64,000 nt of DNA, from positions 1 to 64,000 of the forward strand of contig NZ_NNRL01000163.1 in NCBI RefSeq assembly GCF_002252505.1, read 5' to 3'. The notes below the pieces were generated by a model that did no database searches, had not been told where the DNA came from, and was given only the letters and a program-made list of their open reading frames with translations. The translations under genes and the position numbers were made by a program. Positions 1 through 11,037 of this stretch are shown here, in pieces; the stretch's first letter is position 1; every line of letters begins with the position of its first letter. Origin of the DNA: Brucella grignonensis (GTDB lineage: Bacteria; Pseudomonadota; Alphaproteobacteria; Rhizobiales; Rhizobiaceae).

Positions 1-50
1 AGACCGGCGACGGGGAAAACTGCCTTGCGGATTTTGCGGATCGAACTCAT
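1..50 (-). CDS. galU: UTP-glucose-1-phosphate uridylyltransferase, N-terminal fragment
   Basis: Only the first 16 codons lie in the window; the gene runs off the left edge. The reverse strand reads MSSIRKIRKAVFPVAGL, and K-A-V-F-P-V-A-G-L is the hallmark start of GalU, leading into the GTRFLPATK nucleotide loop that would lie outside. A GAGGAGACGA ribosome-binding sequence precedes the ATG at 50. GalU makes UDP-glucose from UTP and glucose-1-phosphate, the precursor for UDP-galactose and hence for the substrate of glf next door. Divergent from glf across an AT-rich spacer. The call rests on a short but very conserved motif. Confidence 0.8.
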   Translation of the reverse strand, partial: MSSIRKIRKAVFPVAG

Positions 51-1580
<1,530 letters not shown>

Positions 1581-1675
1581 GCCTAAATGCCAATATGATT
1601 GGGCATAGCGATTGAGTGGAAACATTCAATCGCTATGTTTGTATAGATTGGTATTTTTCAGAGGAAGGGTTTGAT

Positions 1676-2551
1676 TTGTCTGTCGCAATGGCCGTACTGA
1701 CGTGCAACCGCCCAGATGACATTAATCGTCTTCTTGATGCATCCAAACAATTAAAGCCGGAACTTGCATCAATTCATCTTGTCGACGCCGGCCAGAGTGG
1801 AAAGCCGGATTATGACGGCCTAGATTTGACTTACCACAAGTCGGAAATCAATCTGGGTGGTGCCGGCGGCTTCTCATTTGCGATTCTCTCAGCTCTTGCT
1901 TCTGGCGCTGATTGGATATGGATCATGGATGATGATGCCTGCCCGATTGGTGTTGATTGTCTCAGAGTGCTTTTGAATGGCGCCGAAAAGCATAATCTTG
2001 ATGTGATCTCTCCGCTGATTGTTTCGCCCCAGGATAATCTCAAGACAGCATTTCCATTCAAGATTGGTGGTCGGCTAACGATAGACCGTAAGGCGGTACA
2101 GAAGAACGAGTTTATTCCAAACTTAGCGCATTTTTTTAATGGAGCGCTTGTTCGACGTGATGTCTTCTTTAAAGTAGGTATCCCAGATATCCGATTATTC
2201 ATTCGTGGCGACGAAGTTGATTTCTTGCTGCGTTTGAGGCGAAGTGGGGTGCGCTTCGGCACCCTGACGACTGCATTGGTAAGTCACCCGCCCGTTTGGG
2301 GAGAGATCGCCTCGATCATTGAAGACCGGGTTCAGTTGTTGGTGCCTGAAACCAGTTTTAAGAAGTATTATTTCTTCCGAAACAGAGGGTATCTTGCGCG
2401 CCGACATCGCCGACCTCTGAGTTTCTTTGCTGATATTATTCTATATCCTTATTATTTCCTGATAAAGAAAAAGCTGGACTGGCGCGGCTTTAACGAATGG
2501 TGGCGCGCTTTCTACGACGGACTTTGTTATAGATTTGGCAGAAAGCCTTAA
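1676..2551 (+). CDS. GT2 glycosyltransferase, galactofuranosyltransferase-like
   Basis: A single-domain GT-A fold transferase of about 291 residues. It opens with VAMAVLTCNRPDD, carries the nucleotide-side signature NLGGAGGFS, the metal-binding WIMDDDA motif, and later FIRGDEVDF. NLGGAGGF and RGDE/DxDF are features of the GlfT1/GlfT2 group of galactofuranosyltransferases, and related rhamnosyltransferases share them. The open frame extends up to 1616, but GAGGAAGGG at 1661-1669 sits six bases before TTG 1676, and the fold starts right there, so TTG 1676 is preferred (ATG 1688 is possible). Its place after glf suggests it uses UDP-Galf. The C-terminal 40 residues are basic and aromatic, compatible with membrane attachment. 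Confidence 0.82.
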   Translation: MSVAMAVLTCNRPDDINRLLDASKQLKPELASIHLVDAGQSGKPDYDGLDLTYHKSEINLGGAGGFSFAILSALASGADWIWIMDDDACPIGVDCLRVLLNGAEKHNLDVISPLIVSPQDNLKTAFPFKIGGRLTIDRKAVQKNEFIPNLAHFFNGALVRRDVFFKVGIPDIRLFIRGDEVDFLLRLRRSGVRFGTLTTALVSHPPVWGEIASIIEDRVQLLVPETSFKKYYFFRNRGYLARRHRRPLSFFADIILYPYYFLIKKKLDWRGFNEWWRAFYDGLCYRFGRKP

Positions 2552-2559
2552 TTGCTTGA

Positions 2560-3492
2560 ATGAGAGTGCAAAGCGTGATGGTTGCAGAAAAAAAATACAA
2601 TCAAAATGTAGCTATCGTTATAGTAACTTATAACAGACATCTTCTGTTGGATGGTCTTCTAAAGAGCATAGCATCACTTGAACGTAAGCCGAAATTTGTC
2701 ATTGTTGTAGACAATAATAGCGGCGATCAAACCAAGAATATTTTAGGAGAATTTTCTTCTAAAGAACTGGGCTTTGAACTCATAATAAAAAGTCTTGATA
2801 CCAACATCGGTGGAGCGGGAGGCTTTTCTGTTGGTGTGCAGGAGGCTATGCAGACCACAGCAGATTGGTTCTGGCTCATGGACGATGATGTTATTGTTCT
2901 TCCTGATGGCCTGGAAAAAATGATGCGCTGGTCAGACCAGTTCAAGTGTTTTCATGCTGGCAGACAAGATCCAAACGGTGCCCATTACTTCTGTGAGCAA
3001 TGGGTCAGCGACAGCCTCGCGGTTCAATTGCCTTTTCTCAAAGATCCTTATCAAGGAAAAGGGTACTTCCTGAGCAACTATGGTTGTTTTGAAGGGATGA
3101 TGATTCATCGCAGTATAGTGAATAAGATCGGGATACCTGATCCGCGTTTCTTTATCGTTTGGGATGATGCGATCTATGGTTGGCTTGCTTCAAAGCACAC
3201 GGGTGTCGCATTTATCGCTGACGAATGCCTTCAAAAAGTCAGAAGACAGAGGCAGGTGAGCCTCGGCTTGAGACACTTGAATGACTCTAGCAATATTTCC
3301 AGATATTACGCAATTAGAAATAGAAAACTTATAAAAGAATATTATAAGAAACATGACAATTATATTCCTGTTATTTTTGAACTAGGCTCACTTCTGGTGT
3401 TTGGTAAGGAATTTGTCAGAATGTTGATTGTTGAGAAAAGTATTAAAGGCCTGCCAAGCCTCATGAGAGGGCTTTTGGGAAGAAATATATAG
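2560..3492 (+). CDS. GT2 glycosyltransferase, galactofuranosyltransferase-like
   Basis: Related to its upstream neighbour and separated from it by eight bases, so probably co-transcribed. Visible motifs are AIVIVTYNRH (donor-binding strand), NIGGAGGFS, the DDD metal site in WLMDDDV, and FFIVWDDAIYGW where the GlfT2 group has its FxxGDDxD acceptor-side motif. Length 310 residues, one domain, no membrane segment. The pair could be a GlfT1-like initiator and an elongating or branching enzyme, but acceptor and linkage cannot be read from the sequence. ATG 2578 is an alternative start that trims six residues. After the stop a 296-base AT-rich gap without a gene precedes the next plus-strand CDS. 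Confidence 0.8.
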   Translation: MRVQSVMVAEKKYNQNVAIVIVTYNRHLLLDGLLKSIASLERKPKFVIVVDNNSGDQTKNILGEFSSKELGFELIIKSLDTNIGGAGGFSVGVQEAMQTTADWFWLMDDDVIVLPDGLEKMMRWSDQFKCFHAGRQDPNGAHYFCEQWVSDSLAVQLPFLKDPYQGKGYFLSNYGCFEGMMIHRSIVNKIGIPDPRFFIVWDDAIYGWLASKHTGVAFIADECLQKVRRQRQVSLGLRHLNDSSNISRYYAIRNRKLIKEYYKKHDNYIPVIFELGSLLVFGKEFVRMLIVEKSIKGLPSLMRGLLGRNI

Positions 3493-3788
3493 TATTTACT
3501 GTGTAGGCACTATTCTCCCGCGCGATAAAATTCAAAGTAAAATCAAAGAGCTTTGTTGCTGCTATATATATGATCTGAAATTGTAATTTTTCTATTTCGT
3601 TGGTCCACACGGATTTGTGGGAAGTGGTGGCTTGGTCGTAATGTCTCGCTGGAGATGTGTTTTCTTTTTAAGCAATCTTGCTAATATGATCGCCACTAAA
3701 ACCAAAATGAGTGGGAGCGGTTCCTTTGGAATTTTGATGAAGCCAGATAGGTGATCTGTTTCCCAAAGCGTAGAAAGTAAAACTTCCG

Positions 3789-5252
3789 ATGGCTAAATAT
3801 TTATTGATTGGTGCAGTCGGAGGGCCAAATTTTGGTGATGAGGTTATACTTTCTTCTTGGATTAAATTAATTAAAGAATTTGATAGCGGCGCTGTAATAC
3901 TGTGTGACGGATATAATCCCGATAATGTGGCGCAATTTGTGGGTAGTGATGTATACACATTAAAACCTGATGAAAGCCTTTGGGCATGTACATATTCTGC
4001 TGTTTCAGAACAGGTTCAAGGTTCATCAAACTCTTGGGATGAAATTCAGGCTGGTTTTCGAGATGCAGGCAAAGCCCGGAATGTAATCAAATGTGTGGAA
4101 GCGGTCAGGCAACATAATATAGATCAAGTCCATATAATTGGTGGCGGATATTTGAATGAATTGTGGCCGGCGAACTACATAATTTTATTATTGGCTCGTC
4201 TCATCGCCTGGAGATCTGGGGCCCGTATTATTGCAACAGGCTTAGGGCTTTTACCTACAAAACAAGATGACGTTTCTGGGCTAATCGGTATTTTGTCTAC
4301 GTTTGATTCCATTGATGTTCGGGACGTTGAGTCTTTTGAGTTATTGAAGGCCCTGCTACCACAGCAGCTGAGTTTTTCAGGCGATGATGCGCTTCTTTTA
4401 ATAGATAACGGCCATATAGAATATCCACTCCAAAATGTGGATGTTCCTACGCTGGTCATATGTCTTCAGAATGATTTATTTCCCGGAGATGACACTGTTG
4501 CCGGTTTGTTTAGTACAACTTCAATAGAGTTACTGAAGTCGTATGGAATTAAGAACATTGTATATGCTGCAGCCATGTCGGCGGACGTGAGGGCGCCCAG
4601 CGAGATGCTCCGTCAACAGCTGGAAAGTCATGGCTTTAGTATTTCATCACTGGACCCCAAAGAGCTTGCTGAAGATGGTTTCCCCGTAAGCGCAGGCGGG
4701 TTAATTATTACATCGAGATATCACCCGCATTTATTGGCAGCTTTGTCCGGCTTTAACGGGATCGCATTCAGTGCCACAGGGTATTATGATACAAAACATC
4801 AAGCTGTTCGTAATATGGGTAGCAAATGGGTGGTGCTTCACAAAGATGATATACATGAGAATTTTCATAAGATCTTGGAAAGAGAATTAAGAAAGCAAAC
4901 AACGACCTTTAACAAAGCTGTCAGCAGTTCTTTTGTGAAGAAAAAGAAAGAAATTGCTGGTGCTGCGTTAATCCAGCATGAAAAACCGATGGCGCTGCCG
5001 TTTCATTTCACAGATATCTGGTCGGATAATCTGCACTCTCTGGCAGTTTCAAATCAAGAATTGGTGGTTGTAAATCAAGAAATTGCAAATCTCAGGGTCA
5101 AGTTGCAAGAGTCTCGAATCCTATACGGTCAAGAGATAGCCGAGATTAGCGAGAAACTTAAGCAAGAGAGGACTGAGAAAGATTTGATCTTAAATAGTCG
5201 CATGTGGCGGATGACATCGCCTCTAAGATGGTTCTTCTCAAAATTTAGGTAG
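3789..5252 (+). CDS. polysaccharide pyruvyl transferase family protein with C-terminal coiled coil
   Basis: The N-terminal 370 residues are a polysaccharide pyruvyl transferase (WcaK/CsaB type) fold: LIGAVGGPNFGDEVI at the start, HIIGGGYLNELW near residue 120, SIDVRDVES near 175, and ITSRYHPHLLAALSG near 310, where the family has its conserved His. These enzymes add pyruvate ketals from phosphoenolpyruvate to sugars. Residues about 425-470 are a heptad-like coiled coil, followed by a tail (SRMWRMTSPLRW) of the kind often found at the end of rhizobial and other glycan-cluster glycosyltransferases. The role is probably decoration of the glycan made by the glf block. It converges on the minus-strand genes at a shared terminator. 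Confidence 0.75.
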   Translation: MAKYLLIGAVGGPNFGDEVILSSWIKLIKEFDSGAVILCDGYNPDNVAQFVGSDVYTLKPDESLWACTYSAVSEQVQGSSNSWDEIQAGFRDAGKARNVIKCVEAVRQHNIDQVHIIGGGYLNELWPANYIILLLARLIAWRSGARIIATGLGLLPTKQDDVSGLIGILSTFDSIDVRDVESFELLKALLPQQLSFSGDDALLLIDNGHIEYPLQNVDVPTLVICLQNDLFPGDDTVAGLFSTTSIELLKSYGIKNIVYAAAMSADVRAPSEMLRQQLESHGFSISSLDPKELAEDGFPVSAGGLIITSRYHPHLLAALSGFNGIAFSATGYYDTKHQAVRNMGSKWVVLHKDDIHENFHKILERELRKQTTTFNKAVSSSFVKKKKEIAGAALIQHEKPMALPFHFTDIWSDNLHSLAVSNQELVVVNQEIANLRVKLQESRILYGQEIAEISEKLKQERTEKDLILNSRMWRMTSPLRWFFSKFR

Positions 5253-5275
5253 GCGCTTGCGTCTCTATACGTCCT

Positions 5276-5306
5276 TGCCCATAGCCGTACGAGGCAGCTA
5301 TGGGCA
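5276..5306. terminator. bidirectional hairpin between convergent genes
   Basis: TGCCCATAGC (5276-5285) and GCTATGGGCA (5297-5306) form a perfect 10-bp stem with an 11-base loop. It sits 24 bases after the stop of the plus-strand pyruvyl-transferase-like gene and just beyond the 3' end of the opposing frameshifted gene. No long T tract follows on either strand, so termination strength is uncertain. Confidence 0.6.
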
Positions 5307-5332
5307 TGTAAAGCATTAATTAAACAGCCGAA

Positions 5333-6465
5333 TTATGGCCGTTTGGAAGATAGCTTAAGCTTGTTCAGAATAGCTCGGACAACGCCTTTAAATGCGCGCA
5401 CGCCGAACTCTTCTGGCGATAGGCTCGGGCTTACGCCGCCGCCCCCTGCCGCTTGGTAGTTGGGATCCTTACTGCCGATGTTATTTGATTCCAACCAACG
5501 CAGACGAGCTTCAATCTCCAATTCAGGTGTTTTGCGAAGACCAATTGGGTAGGGTAGCGAAAGTCTTTTTTGGTATATTTTCTGAGCATCAGCCACTATG
5601 TCCCGGTTTTCTTCCCGCTGATTAAAGTAGGCCATATGAGCGAACGGAATTGAACGCTGACAGAATATAAGTAGTTCATTATTTCTGCAGTATTGATGCA
5701 TCATATGTTCATCATCTCGACCGCCATCATTGATTTTCTGCCAGAAATCCTTCTCAAAAAGAACGCAGCCAATCGAATATCTATCGGTAGATGGAATCTC
5801 AGTTGCCGTTAATGACCTTGTTGCATTTATGAAATTGTCTGGTTTGAGGGTAGTTTCTTCGTGAATCCACCGAGCTAGATATGGAAGCTGCCAAATTGTA
5901 CCATCAGTACCCGTAACGATTTCTGCGGCTGGGTGGATTTTTTTATCATTGCCAGCTCCAGCGTAATGGTCACGCGCGTACACCTCAAAGTATTTTTCTT
6001 CAAGGCGCATGGCTTTCAATGTTTCCGGAAACCCCCAACAATTGTTGTTTATTAAGGGGGTGACATAAGCCAATCGATCGCCGTGTTCTTCGTACTTTTG
6101 GTTCCAAAGAGAAAGAAGGTCATCTATCCAACCGGTGTTATTGGAAAAGCGTCATCGTCAACTTTGCAGATCAGATCAAATTCTTTGAATTCATCCGAAC
6201 TCAAAAGTTCGGATATTGACTTGTAGGGGTAAGCAGGCCCGATATTCTCTATTACACGTATTTGCTTTGGATAAAGAGATTGGTATCTTTTTGCTACCTG
6301 CAATGTTCTTTCTGCATCATAACTACCACGACAGTTTTGAAGAATAAAAAAGGGAATGTCCGGGTTTCCATAAGACATATGGCAAGCCAAAGAAAGTTCT
6401 GTAGCTTCATAATCTTTACAGGCCAGCATAAGAATTGCTATTTTCTTATTTTGTAAGTTTTTCAT
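5333..6465 (-). pseudogene. glycosyltransferase-like gene disrupted by a one-base frameshift
   Basis: Two minus-strand frames belong together. The 5' part (6465 down to about 6145) begins MKNLQNKKIAILMLACKDYE, has a GT-A-like order ending at ICKVDDDAF, then runs into a stop after PITPVG. The 3' part stays open upstream of any start and reads FSNNTGWIDDLLSLWNQKY directly before LAYVTPLINN. Adding one base at the AAAA run 6145-6148 (TTTT on the coding strand) joins DDDAF to FSNNTG and gives one protein of about 377 residues. The DDD triad suggests a metal-dependent glycosyltransferase; the family is not recognised further. The start at 6465 lies two bases from the stop of the upstream GlfT2-like gene, so they are coupled. 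A true mutation, phase variation or a sequencing error are all possible. Confidence 0.75.
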
Positions 6466-6467
6466 AA

Positions 6468-8309
6468 TTATCCCTTTTTTTCCGAGAATAGCTTTTCCCA
6501 ATATTGTTTTGTGCGAATTTTAGAACATTCAGCTTTATAATCTGTCTGTAATTGAGGGAGATTTTTATAAGTATTAATCCTCGTTCTCAAAAGCCGACGG
6601 AAAAATTTTCCGAGTGCTGCTCTGTCACGTTTGAACAATGAGAGGTTCTCTCCCGCGCCATAAACTGCACCGTTTAGTCTTAGAAGGTTCCATGCCCCAG
6701 CTTCCCATGGTATCCGCGTATGGGCGTATTTATCTCTCAGTTTTGATTTCGGTAGCAGCAATCCACCCAGAGTAAGCAATCCAATGAAGCAGCGTGCCCG
6801 TGGAGACGTTCTTGGCACAGGGACCATTTGGTCAAAATCGCTGGCTGATACTTTTTGAGGGGGATAGCTATTTTTGAACGAACCAAGTTTCTCGAGTGGG
6901 GCGGGGTTGTTTGAAAAAAAAGTCGGCCCTTTTACGACATCTTCGATGGCGTCTAATACTGCATGCGAACATGCATATTGATATCTTAACGCCATCAGAA
7001 CTGCATTCTTCAAACAATGTTTGTAGACGCTTTTGACCTTTTCTGCATCTCCGTGGAGCAAGGCTAAGGCGAGCCAACTTCTATGAGCAAGATATTCAAC
7101 GGAAGGCGAAACCTTGTATCCAAAGTTCTCACACCACGTCGCAATCCCATTCATCGTTGCTATACGTAGATCGTTGGCGAGACTGAAATCGGTGTCGTCA
7201 CCACGCACGAAGAATGGAAAGGGGTATTGCGAAATCTCTGACAGAGGAAATGCAAAGAACCACCAGGCGCCATAATTTGCCCAGTCGCCGTAGTCATTGC
7301 TTGCAACGGCTGCAATGTCAGATAGGTCACGATTGTGATAATGAGTTGCCCAAACAGGTCCCGATCCGTTCAATAAAAGTGTTGCCCCTTTTTCATATTG
7401 AACGGTTGGTGTTTCAGTATGGAACATTCCTCCGGCAATACTTAACTTCACGTCATGTGCATATGACAATAGAGCGCATGTCCGCCAAACGCTCTCCGGT
7501 TCGCACGCCGCATCGTCGTCCATGAACAGAGTATGCGTGAATCGGTTTGTGTCTTCTACTTCTTTTAGCCCTCTCGCAAAGCCGCCCGCTCCACCCAGAT
7601 TGGGGTTTGGGATAAGGTGTACAACCTCACTTGCAACAGATGTATCCAGTGATTGACCGTTATCGATGACGAATAGCTCGATGGGCGTGTGGGGTGAATG
7701 GGGAATTATAATGTCATTGAACTTGCGAATAGCCCGTTCAGCCGCCTGTTCGCGCTTAAAGGTCGTGATAACCGCAGCGAGTTTAACCGCGCGCTTTGAG
7801 GTCTCAGTCGTTATCCAATCGACACTCTTTATATGAGCGGCTTCGTCCAGAGATTGAATATTGAGGCCAATAATATTGCCACTGATTGTGTCTATACTGG
7901 GTACAGATATTAAACTTGTTCCCTCGGATAGATCGATCTCCTTATCAATTATTTTAAATGCAGCGGCAGTTTCTGTGTAGGTAAGCAGTTTAATTAGGAA
8001 CCTTCCCGTACCTTCTATTCTTATCTTAACATCTTTTATACCTGTTAGGTCAGACCATTTCTTATGGTTAAAAGAATTAAAGAATGTTGATAAATCTAAA
8101 ATCGTGCCCTTAGAGAGGCTTATGCCGAACATATCGTCTGAAACGGTCGCACCACCATTTGGCCATCTCACGAACAATGATGACTTATCCAGCTCTGAAG
8201 CTGTTGGGAATATAACCCTTTGAATTATGTTATATATTTCTTCTTTACTCATGCTCTTTTCCAATGGGAGGGGAGGACGCTCAAAGTTATCGGTTTCTAT
8301 TGGATGCAT
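6468..8309 (-). CDS. GlfT2-like galactofuranosyltransferase
   Basis: 613 residues with the layout of mycobacterial GlfT2, the processive galactan polymerase: an N-terminal beta-rich domain (about 1-170), then a GT-A domain starting AAVITTFKRE near 180, NPNLGGAGGFARG near 240, the metal triad in LFMDDDAACE near 265, a WANYGAWWFF acceptor-site segment near 345, FFVRGDDTDFSLAND near 370 and ENFGYKVSP near 395, and a helical C-terminal domain. UDP-Galf from glf is the expected donor. Finding a full-length relative in a proteobacterium next to glf points to a galactofuranose polymer. Transcribed leftward, ahead of the frameshifted glycosyltransferase-like gene. Confidence 0.85.
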   Translation of the reverse strand: MHPIETDNFERPPLPLEKSMSKEEIYNIIQRVIFPTASELDKSSLFVRWPNGGATVSDDMFGISLSKGTILDLSTFFNSFNHKKWSDLTGIKDVKIRIEGTGRFLIKLLTYTETAAAFKIIDKEIDLSEGTSLISVPSIDTISGNIIGLNIQSLDEAAHIKSVDWITTETSKRAVKLAAVITTFKREQAAERAIRKFNDIIIPHSPHTPIELFVIDNGQSLDTSVASEVVHLIPNPNLGGAGGFARGLKEVEDTNRFTHTLFMDDDAACEPESVWRTCALLSYAHDVKLSIAGGMFHTETPTVQYEKGATLLLNGSGPVWATHYHNRDLSDIAAVASNDYGDWANYGAWWFFAFPLSEISQYPFPFFVRGDDTDFSLANDLRIATMNGIATWCENFGYKVSPSVEYLAHRSWLALALLHGDAEKVKSVYKHCLKNAVLMALRYQYACSHAVLDAIEDVVKGPTFFSNNPAPLEKLGSFKNSYPPQKVSASDFDQMVPVPRTSPRARCFIGLLTLGGLLLPKSKLRDKYAHTRIPWEAGAWNLLRLNGAVYGAGENLSLFKRDRAALGKFFRRLLRTRINTYKNLPQLQTDYKAECSKIRTKQYWEKLFSEKKG

Positions 8310-8370
8310 GCGGATAGAGCAATAATCAACTGATCATGTTAGCCAATCGTTGGTCCAACAATTAACTTAA

Positions 8371-8398
8371 ACCAAGAGGCATTTGCAATGCCTCTGGT
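8371..8398. promoter_or_regulatory. imperfect palindrome in the divergent glfT2-like/rfbA spacer
   Basis: ACCAAGAGGCATT (8371-8383) pairs with AATGCCTCTGGT (8387-8398) over 12 bp with one bulged base and a three-base loop. It lies in the 210-base gap that must contain both divergent promoters. No T tract follows. It could be an operator or the remains of a terminator from before the AT-rich block was joined to the rfb genes. Confidence 0.4.
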
Positions 8399-8519
8399 CG
8401 GTGGGCCTGGTCAGCCATAATGCAGACATCTAATGTTATCATTGATATGCAAAAACTGCTGAGGTGTTCTAAGTTCTCTAGGTGATAGTTTTATCTGTCC
8501 GAATACGAATGAGGTTTTG

Positions 8520-9404
8520 ATGAAAGGAATTATCCTTGCAGGCGGGACCGGTAGTCGGCTTTACCCACTGACAATTGCGGTCTCCAAACAGCTTCTTCCG
8601 ATTTATGACAAGCCAATGATCTTTTATCCACTAAGCGTACTCATGCTGGCTGGTATAAAAGACATTTTGGTTATCTCGACACCACATGACCTTCCCCTTT
8701 TCCGAAATTTGCTGGGTGATGGAAGCGAATTTGGGTTGAATTTCTCATTTGCCGAGCAAAAGAATCCCAATGGCCTAGCCGAAGCTTTCATTATTGGGCG
8801 CGGGTTCATCGGCAACGATAATGTGGCAATGATCCTGGGAGATAATATCTATTTTGGGGATGGTCTTTCTTCTCTGTGTCAAACGGCTGCACAGATCAAA
8901 AAAGGCGGATCAGTCTTTGCTTATTACGTCGATGATCCACAGCGCTACGGTGTCGTTGAGTTCGATAGGAAGACCGGTAAAGCAATTTCTATTGAAGAAA
9001 AGCCGTCCAAGCCAAAGTCGTCTTGGGCTGTAACAGGGCTTTATTTTTACGATAATGATGTTGTTGACATCGCTTCGTCTTTAAAGCCGTCTGGTCGTGG
9101 TGAGCTGGAAATAACCGCGATCAACAATGCATATCTAGAACGTGATGATTTGACGGTACAACGGCTTGGGCGAGGTTACGCCTGGCTTGATACCGGGACA
9201 CATGACAGCTTGCAGGACGCTTCTTCGTTTGTACGTACCATCGAAAAACGACAGGGCATTAAGATAGCTTGCCCAGAGGAAATAGCACTTGAGAATGGCT
9301 GGCTCACCGGCGAAGCCGTTCTTGAACGTGCCAGTAGGCTAGGCCAGACCGAGTATGCTGCGTATCTTCGCCGTCGCGTCGAGGAAATTGGAAACGAACG
9401 ATGA
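8520..9404 (+). CDS. rfbA: glucose-1-phosphate thymidylyltransferase
   Basis: First enzyme of the dTDP-L-rhamnose pathway: dTTP + glucose-1-phosphate to dTDP-glucose. The nucleotide loop [12 protein letters not shown] occupies residues 7-18, followed by [26 protein letters not shown] near 110 and EEKPSKPKS near 160, all RmlA hallmarks. Length 294 is normal. ATG 8520 is chosen over the overlapping TTG 8517 because GAGG at 8511 is correctly spaced. The last codons overlap rfbC by four bases. Codon use in the 5' half is still AT-leaning like the genes to its left, while rfbC onward is GC-rich. Confidence 0.97.
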   Translation: MKGIILAGGTGSRLYPLTIAVSKQLLPIYDKPMIFYPLSVLMLAGIKDILVISTPHDLPLFRNLLGDGSEFGLNFSFAEQKNPNGLAEAFIIGRGFIGNDNVAMILGDNIYFGDGLSSLCQTAAQIKKGGSVFAYYVDDPQRYGVVEFDRKTGKAISIEEKPSKPKSSWAVTGLYFYDNDVVDIASSLKPSGRGELEITAINNAYLERDDLTVQRLGRGYAWLDTGTHDSLQDASSFVRTIEKRQGIKIACPEEIALENGWLTGEAVLERASRLGQTEYAAYLRRRVEEIGNER

Positions 9405-9952
9405 TAGTTGGCCAGCTCGAGCTTGACGGTGTTTTTGAAATCAGCCCGCGTAAATTCGGCGATGACCGTGGCTTTTTCTCCGAAACCTACAATGCGAAAT
9501 CATTCGCCGAAGCCGGTATTGATCTGACTTTTGTTCAGGATAATCATTCCTATTCGGCCGCCAAGGGCGTTGTGCGCGGGCTTCATTATCAGTTGCCGCC
9601 ATTTGCACAGGATAAGCTGGTCCGCGTGACCCGGGGAGCGATCCTTGATGTTGCGGTCGATATTCGCAAAAGCTCGCCGACCTTTGGCAAGTGGGTGGCG
9701 CTGGAAGTCTCCGCTGAAAAGTGGAATCAGATTTTGGTGCCGAAAGGCTTCGCACACGGCTTCATGACGCTGGTTGAGAACACCGAAGTTATCTACAAAG
9801 TGACGGATTATTACTCCCCTGAACATGACCGTTCGATCCGATTTGATGACCCGGCGATAGGCATAGACTGGCCGCTGCCTTCTTCAGGTGTACAGCTTTC
9901 TGACAAGGATCAGAAAGCCCCGCTTTTTGCCGACGCAGAAGTTTTTGCTTGA
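9401..9952 (+). CDS. rfbC: dTDP-4-dehydrorhamnose 3,5-epimerase
   Basis: Third step of dTDP-L-rhamnose synthesis, epimerising carbons 3 and 5 of the 4-keto sugar. Conserved RmlC motifs are visible: [11 protein letters not shown] near residue 23, [11 protein letters not shown] with the catalytic His near 62, [18 protein letters not shown] near 78, and [10 protein letters not shown] near 118. At 183 residues it is a normal single cupin domain. ATG overlaps the rfbA stop (ATGATAG arrangement), implying translational coupling. Confidence 0.97.
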   Translation: MIVGQLELDGVFEISPRKFGDDRGFFSETYNAKSFAEAGIDLTFVQDNHSYSAAKGVVRGLHYQLPPFAQDKLVRVTRGAILDVAVDIRKSSPTFGKWVALEVSAEKWNQILVPKGFAHGFMTLVENTEVIYKVTDYYSPEHDRSIRFDDPAIGIDWPLPSSGVQLSDKDQKAPLFADAEVFA

Positions 9953-9960
9953 GGAATGAT

Positions 9961-11037
9961 ATGAATATTCTTGTTACGGGTGGCGCGGGCTTCATTGGTT
10001 CTGCAGTGTGCCGTCATCTGGCATCTGATCCCAAGGTCAATGTCGTCAATCTCGACAAGCTGACCTATGCGGGCAATCTGGCGTCCCTGCGTCAGATCGA
10101 AAACCATCCGAATTACAGCTTTCTTCAGGCTGACATCTGCGATGATACCGGTGTTCTGGAAGCCTTGCGCGCCAATGAAATCGATGTGGTCATGCATCTG
10201 GCTGCGGAAAGCCACGTTGACCGTTCCATCGATGGTCCAGGTGCATTCATCGAAACGAATATTGTGGGAACGTTCCGCCTGCTCAATGCCGCACTCGCTT
10301 ACTGGCGCGAGTTGCCGGAACCGCGCAAATCGAATTTCCGCTTTCATCACATTTCAACGGATGAAGTGTTTGGAGATCTGCCGTTCGATAGCGGCATTTT
10401 CACGGAAGAAACCCCGTATCAGCCGTCGTCACCTTATTCTGCATCGAAAGCGGCTTCCGATCATCTGGTGCGCGCATGGTATGAAACCTATGGTCTGCCG
10501 GTCGTGCTGACCAATTGTTCGAACAATTATGGGCCATTCCATTTCCCTGAAAAGCTGATCCCGCTTGTCATTCTCAACGCACTCGATGAAAAGCCGCTGC
10601 CGGTTTATGGCGCAGGGGCGAATGTGCGTGACTGGCTCTATGTCGAGGACCATGCCCGTGCTCTGGCACTGGTCGCAACCACAGGCAAGCTGGGTGAAAG
10701 CTACAATATCGGTGGGCGCGCAGAACGTACCAATCTGAATGTAGTGGAAACGATCTGCGCCATTCTCGACAAGAAGCGGCCACGTGCAAACGGCAAGAGC
10801 TATGCCGATCTGATCACCTTCGTGACGGATCGTCCGGGTCATGACCGTCGTTATGCGATCGATGCTTCGAAGATTGAGCGTGAGCTTGGCTGGAAGCCAC
10901 AGGAAACTTTCGAGACCGGTTTGGAGAAAACCATTCAGTGGTACCTCGACAATGCCTGGTGGTGGGAGCCGATCCGCAGCAGTACCTATGCGGGCGGGCG
11001 TCTTGGCAGCACGCCTGCCAAAGAGGTTAAGGCATGA
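9961..11037 (+). CDS. rfbB: dTDP-glucose 4,6-dehydratase
   Basis: Short-chain dehydrogenase fold enzyme making dTDP-4-keto-6-deoxyglucose. NAD-binding TGGAGFIGS lies at the extreme N-terminus, followed by [11 protein letters not shown] near 80, STDEVFGDL with the catalytic Asp-Glu near 130, and the [11 protein letters not shown]xxxK pair near 160. ATG 9961 is taken as the start because a GAGGAATGAT ribosome site precedes it; the frame is open a few codons further up but only to a TTG overlapping the rfbC stop. The stop overlaps rfbD by four bases. Confidence 0.97.
   Translation: MNILVTGGAGFIGSAVCRHLASDPKVNVVNLDKLTYAGNLASLRQIENHPNYSFLQADICDDTGVLEALRANEIDVVMHLAAESHVDRSIDGPGAFIETNIVGTFRLLNAALAYWRELPEPRKSNFRFHHISTDEVFGDLPFDSGIFTEETPYQPSSPYSASKAASDHLVRAWYETYGLPVVLTNCSNNYGPFHFPEKLIPLVILNALDEKPLPVYGAGANVRDWLYVEDHARALALVATTGKLGESYNIGGRAERTNLNVVETICAILDKKRPRANGKSYADLITFVTDRPGHDRRYAIDASKIERELGWKPQETFETGLEKTIQWYLDNAWWWEPIRSSTYAGGRLGSTPAKEVKA

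Noticed and set aside
8517..8519. TTG as start of rfbA
   Set aside because: The ATG directly after it has the better ribosome-site spacing and gives the family-typical MKGIILAGG start.
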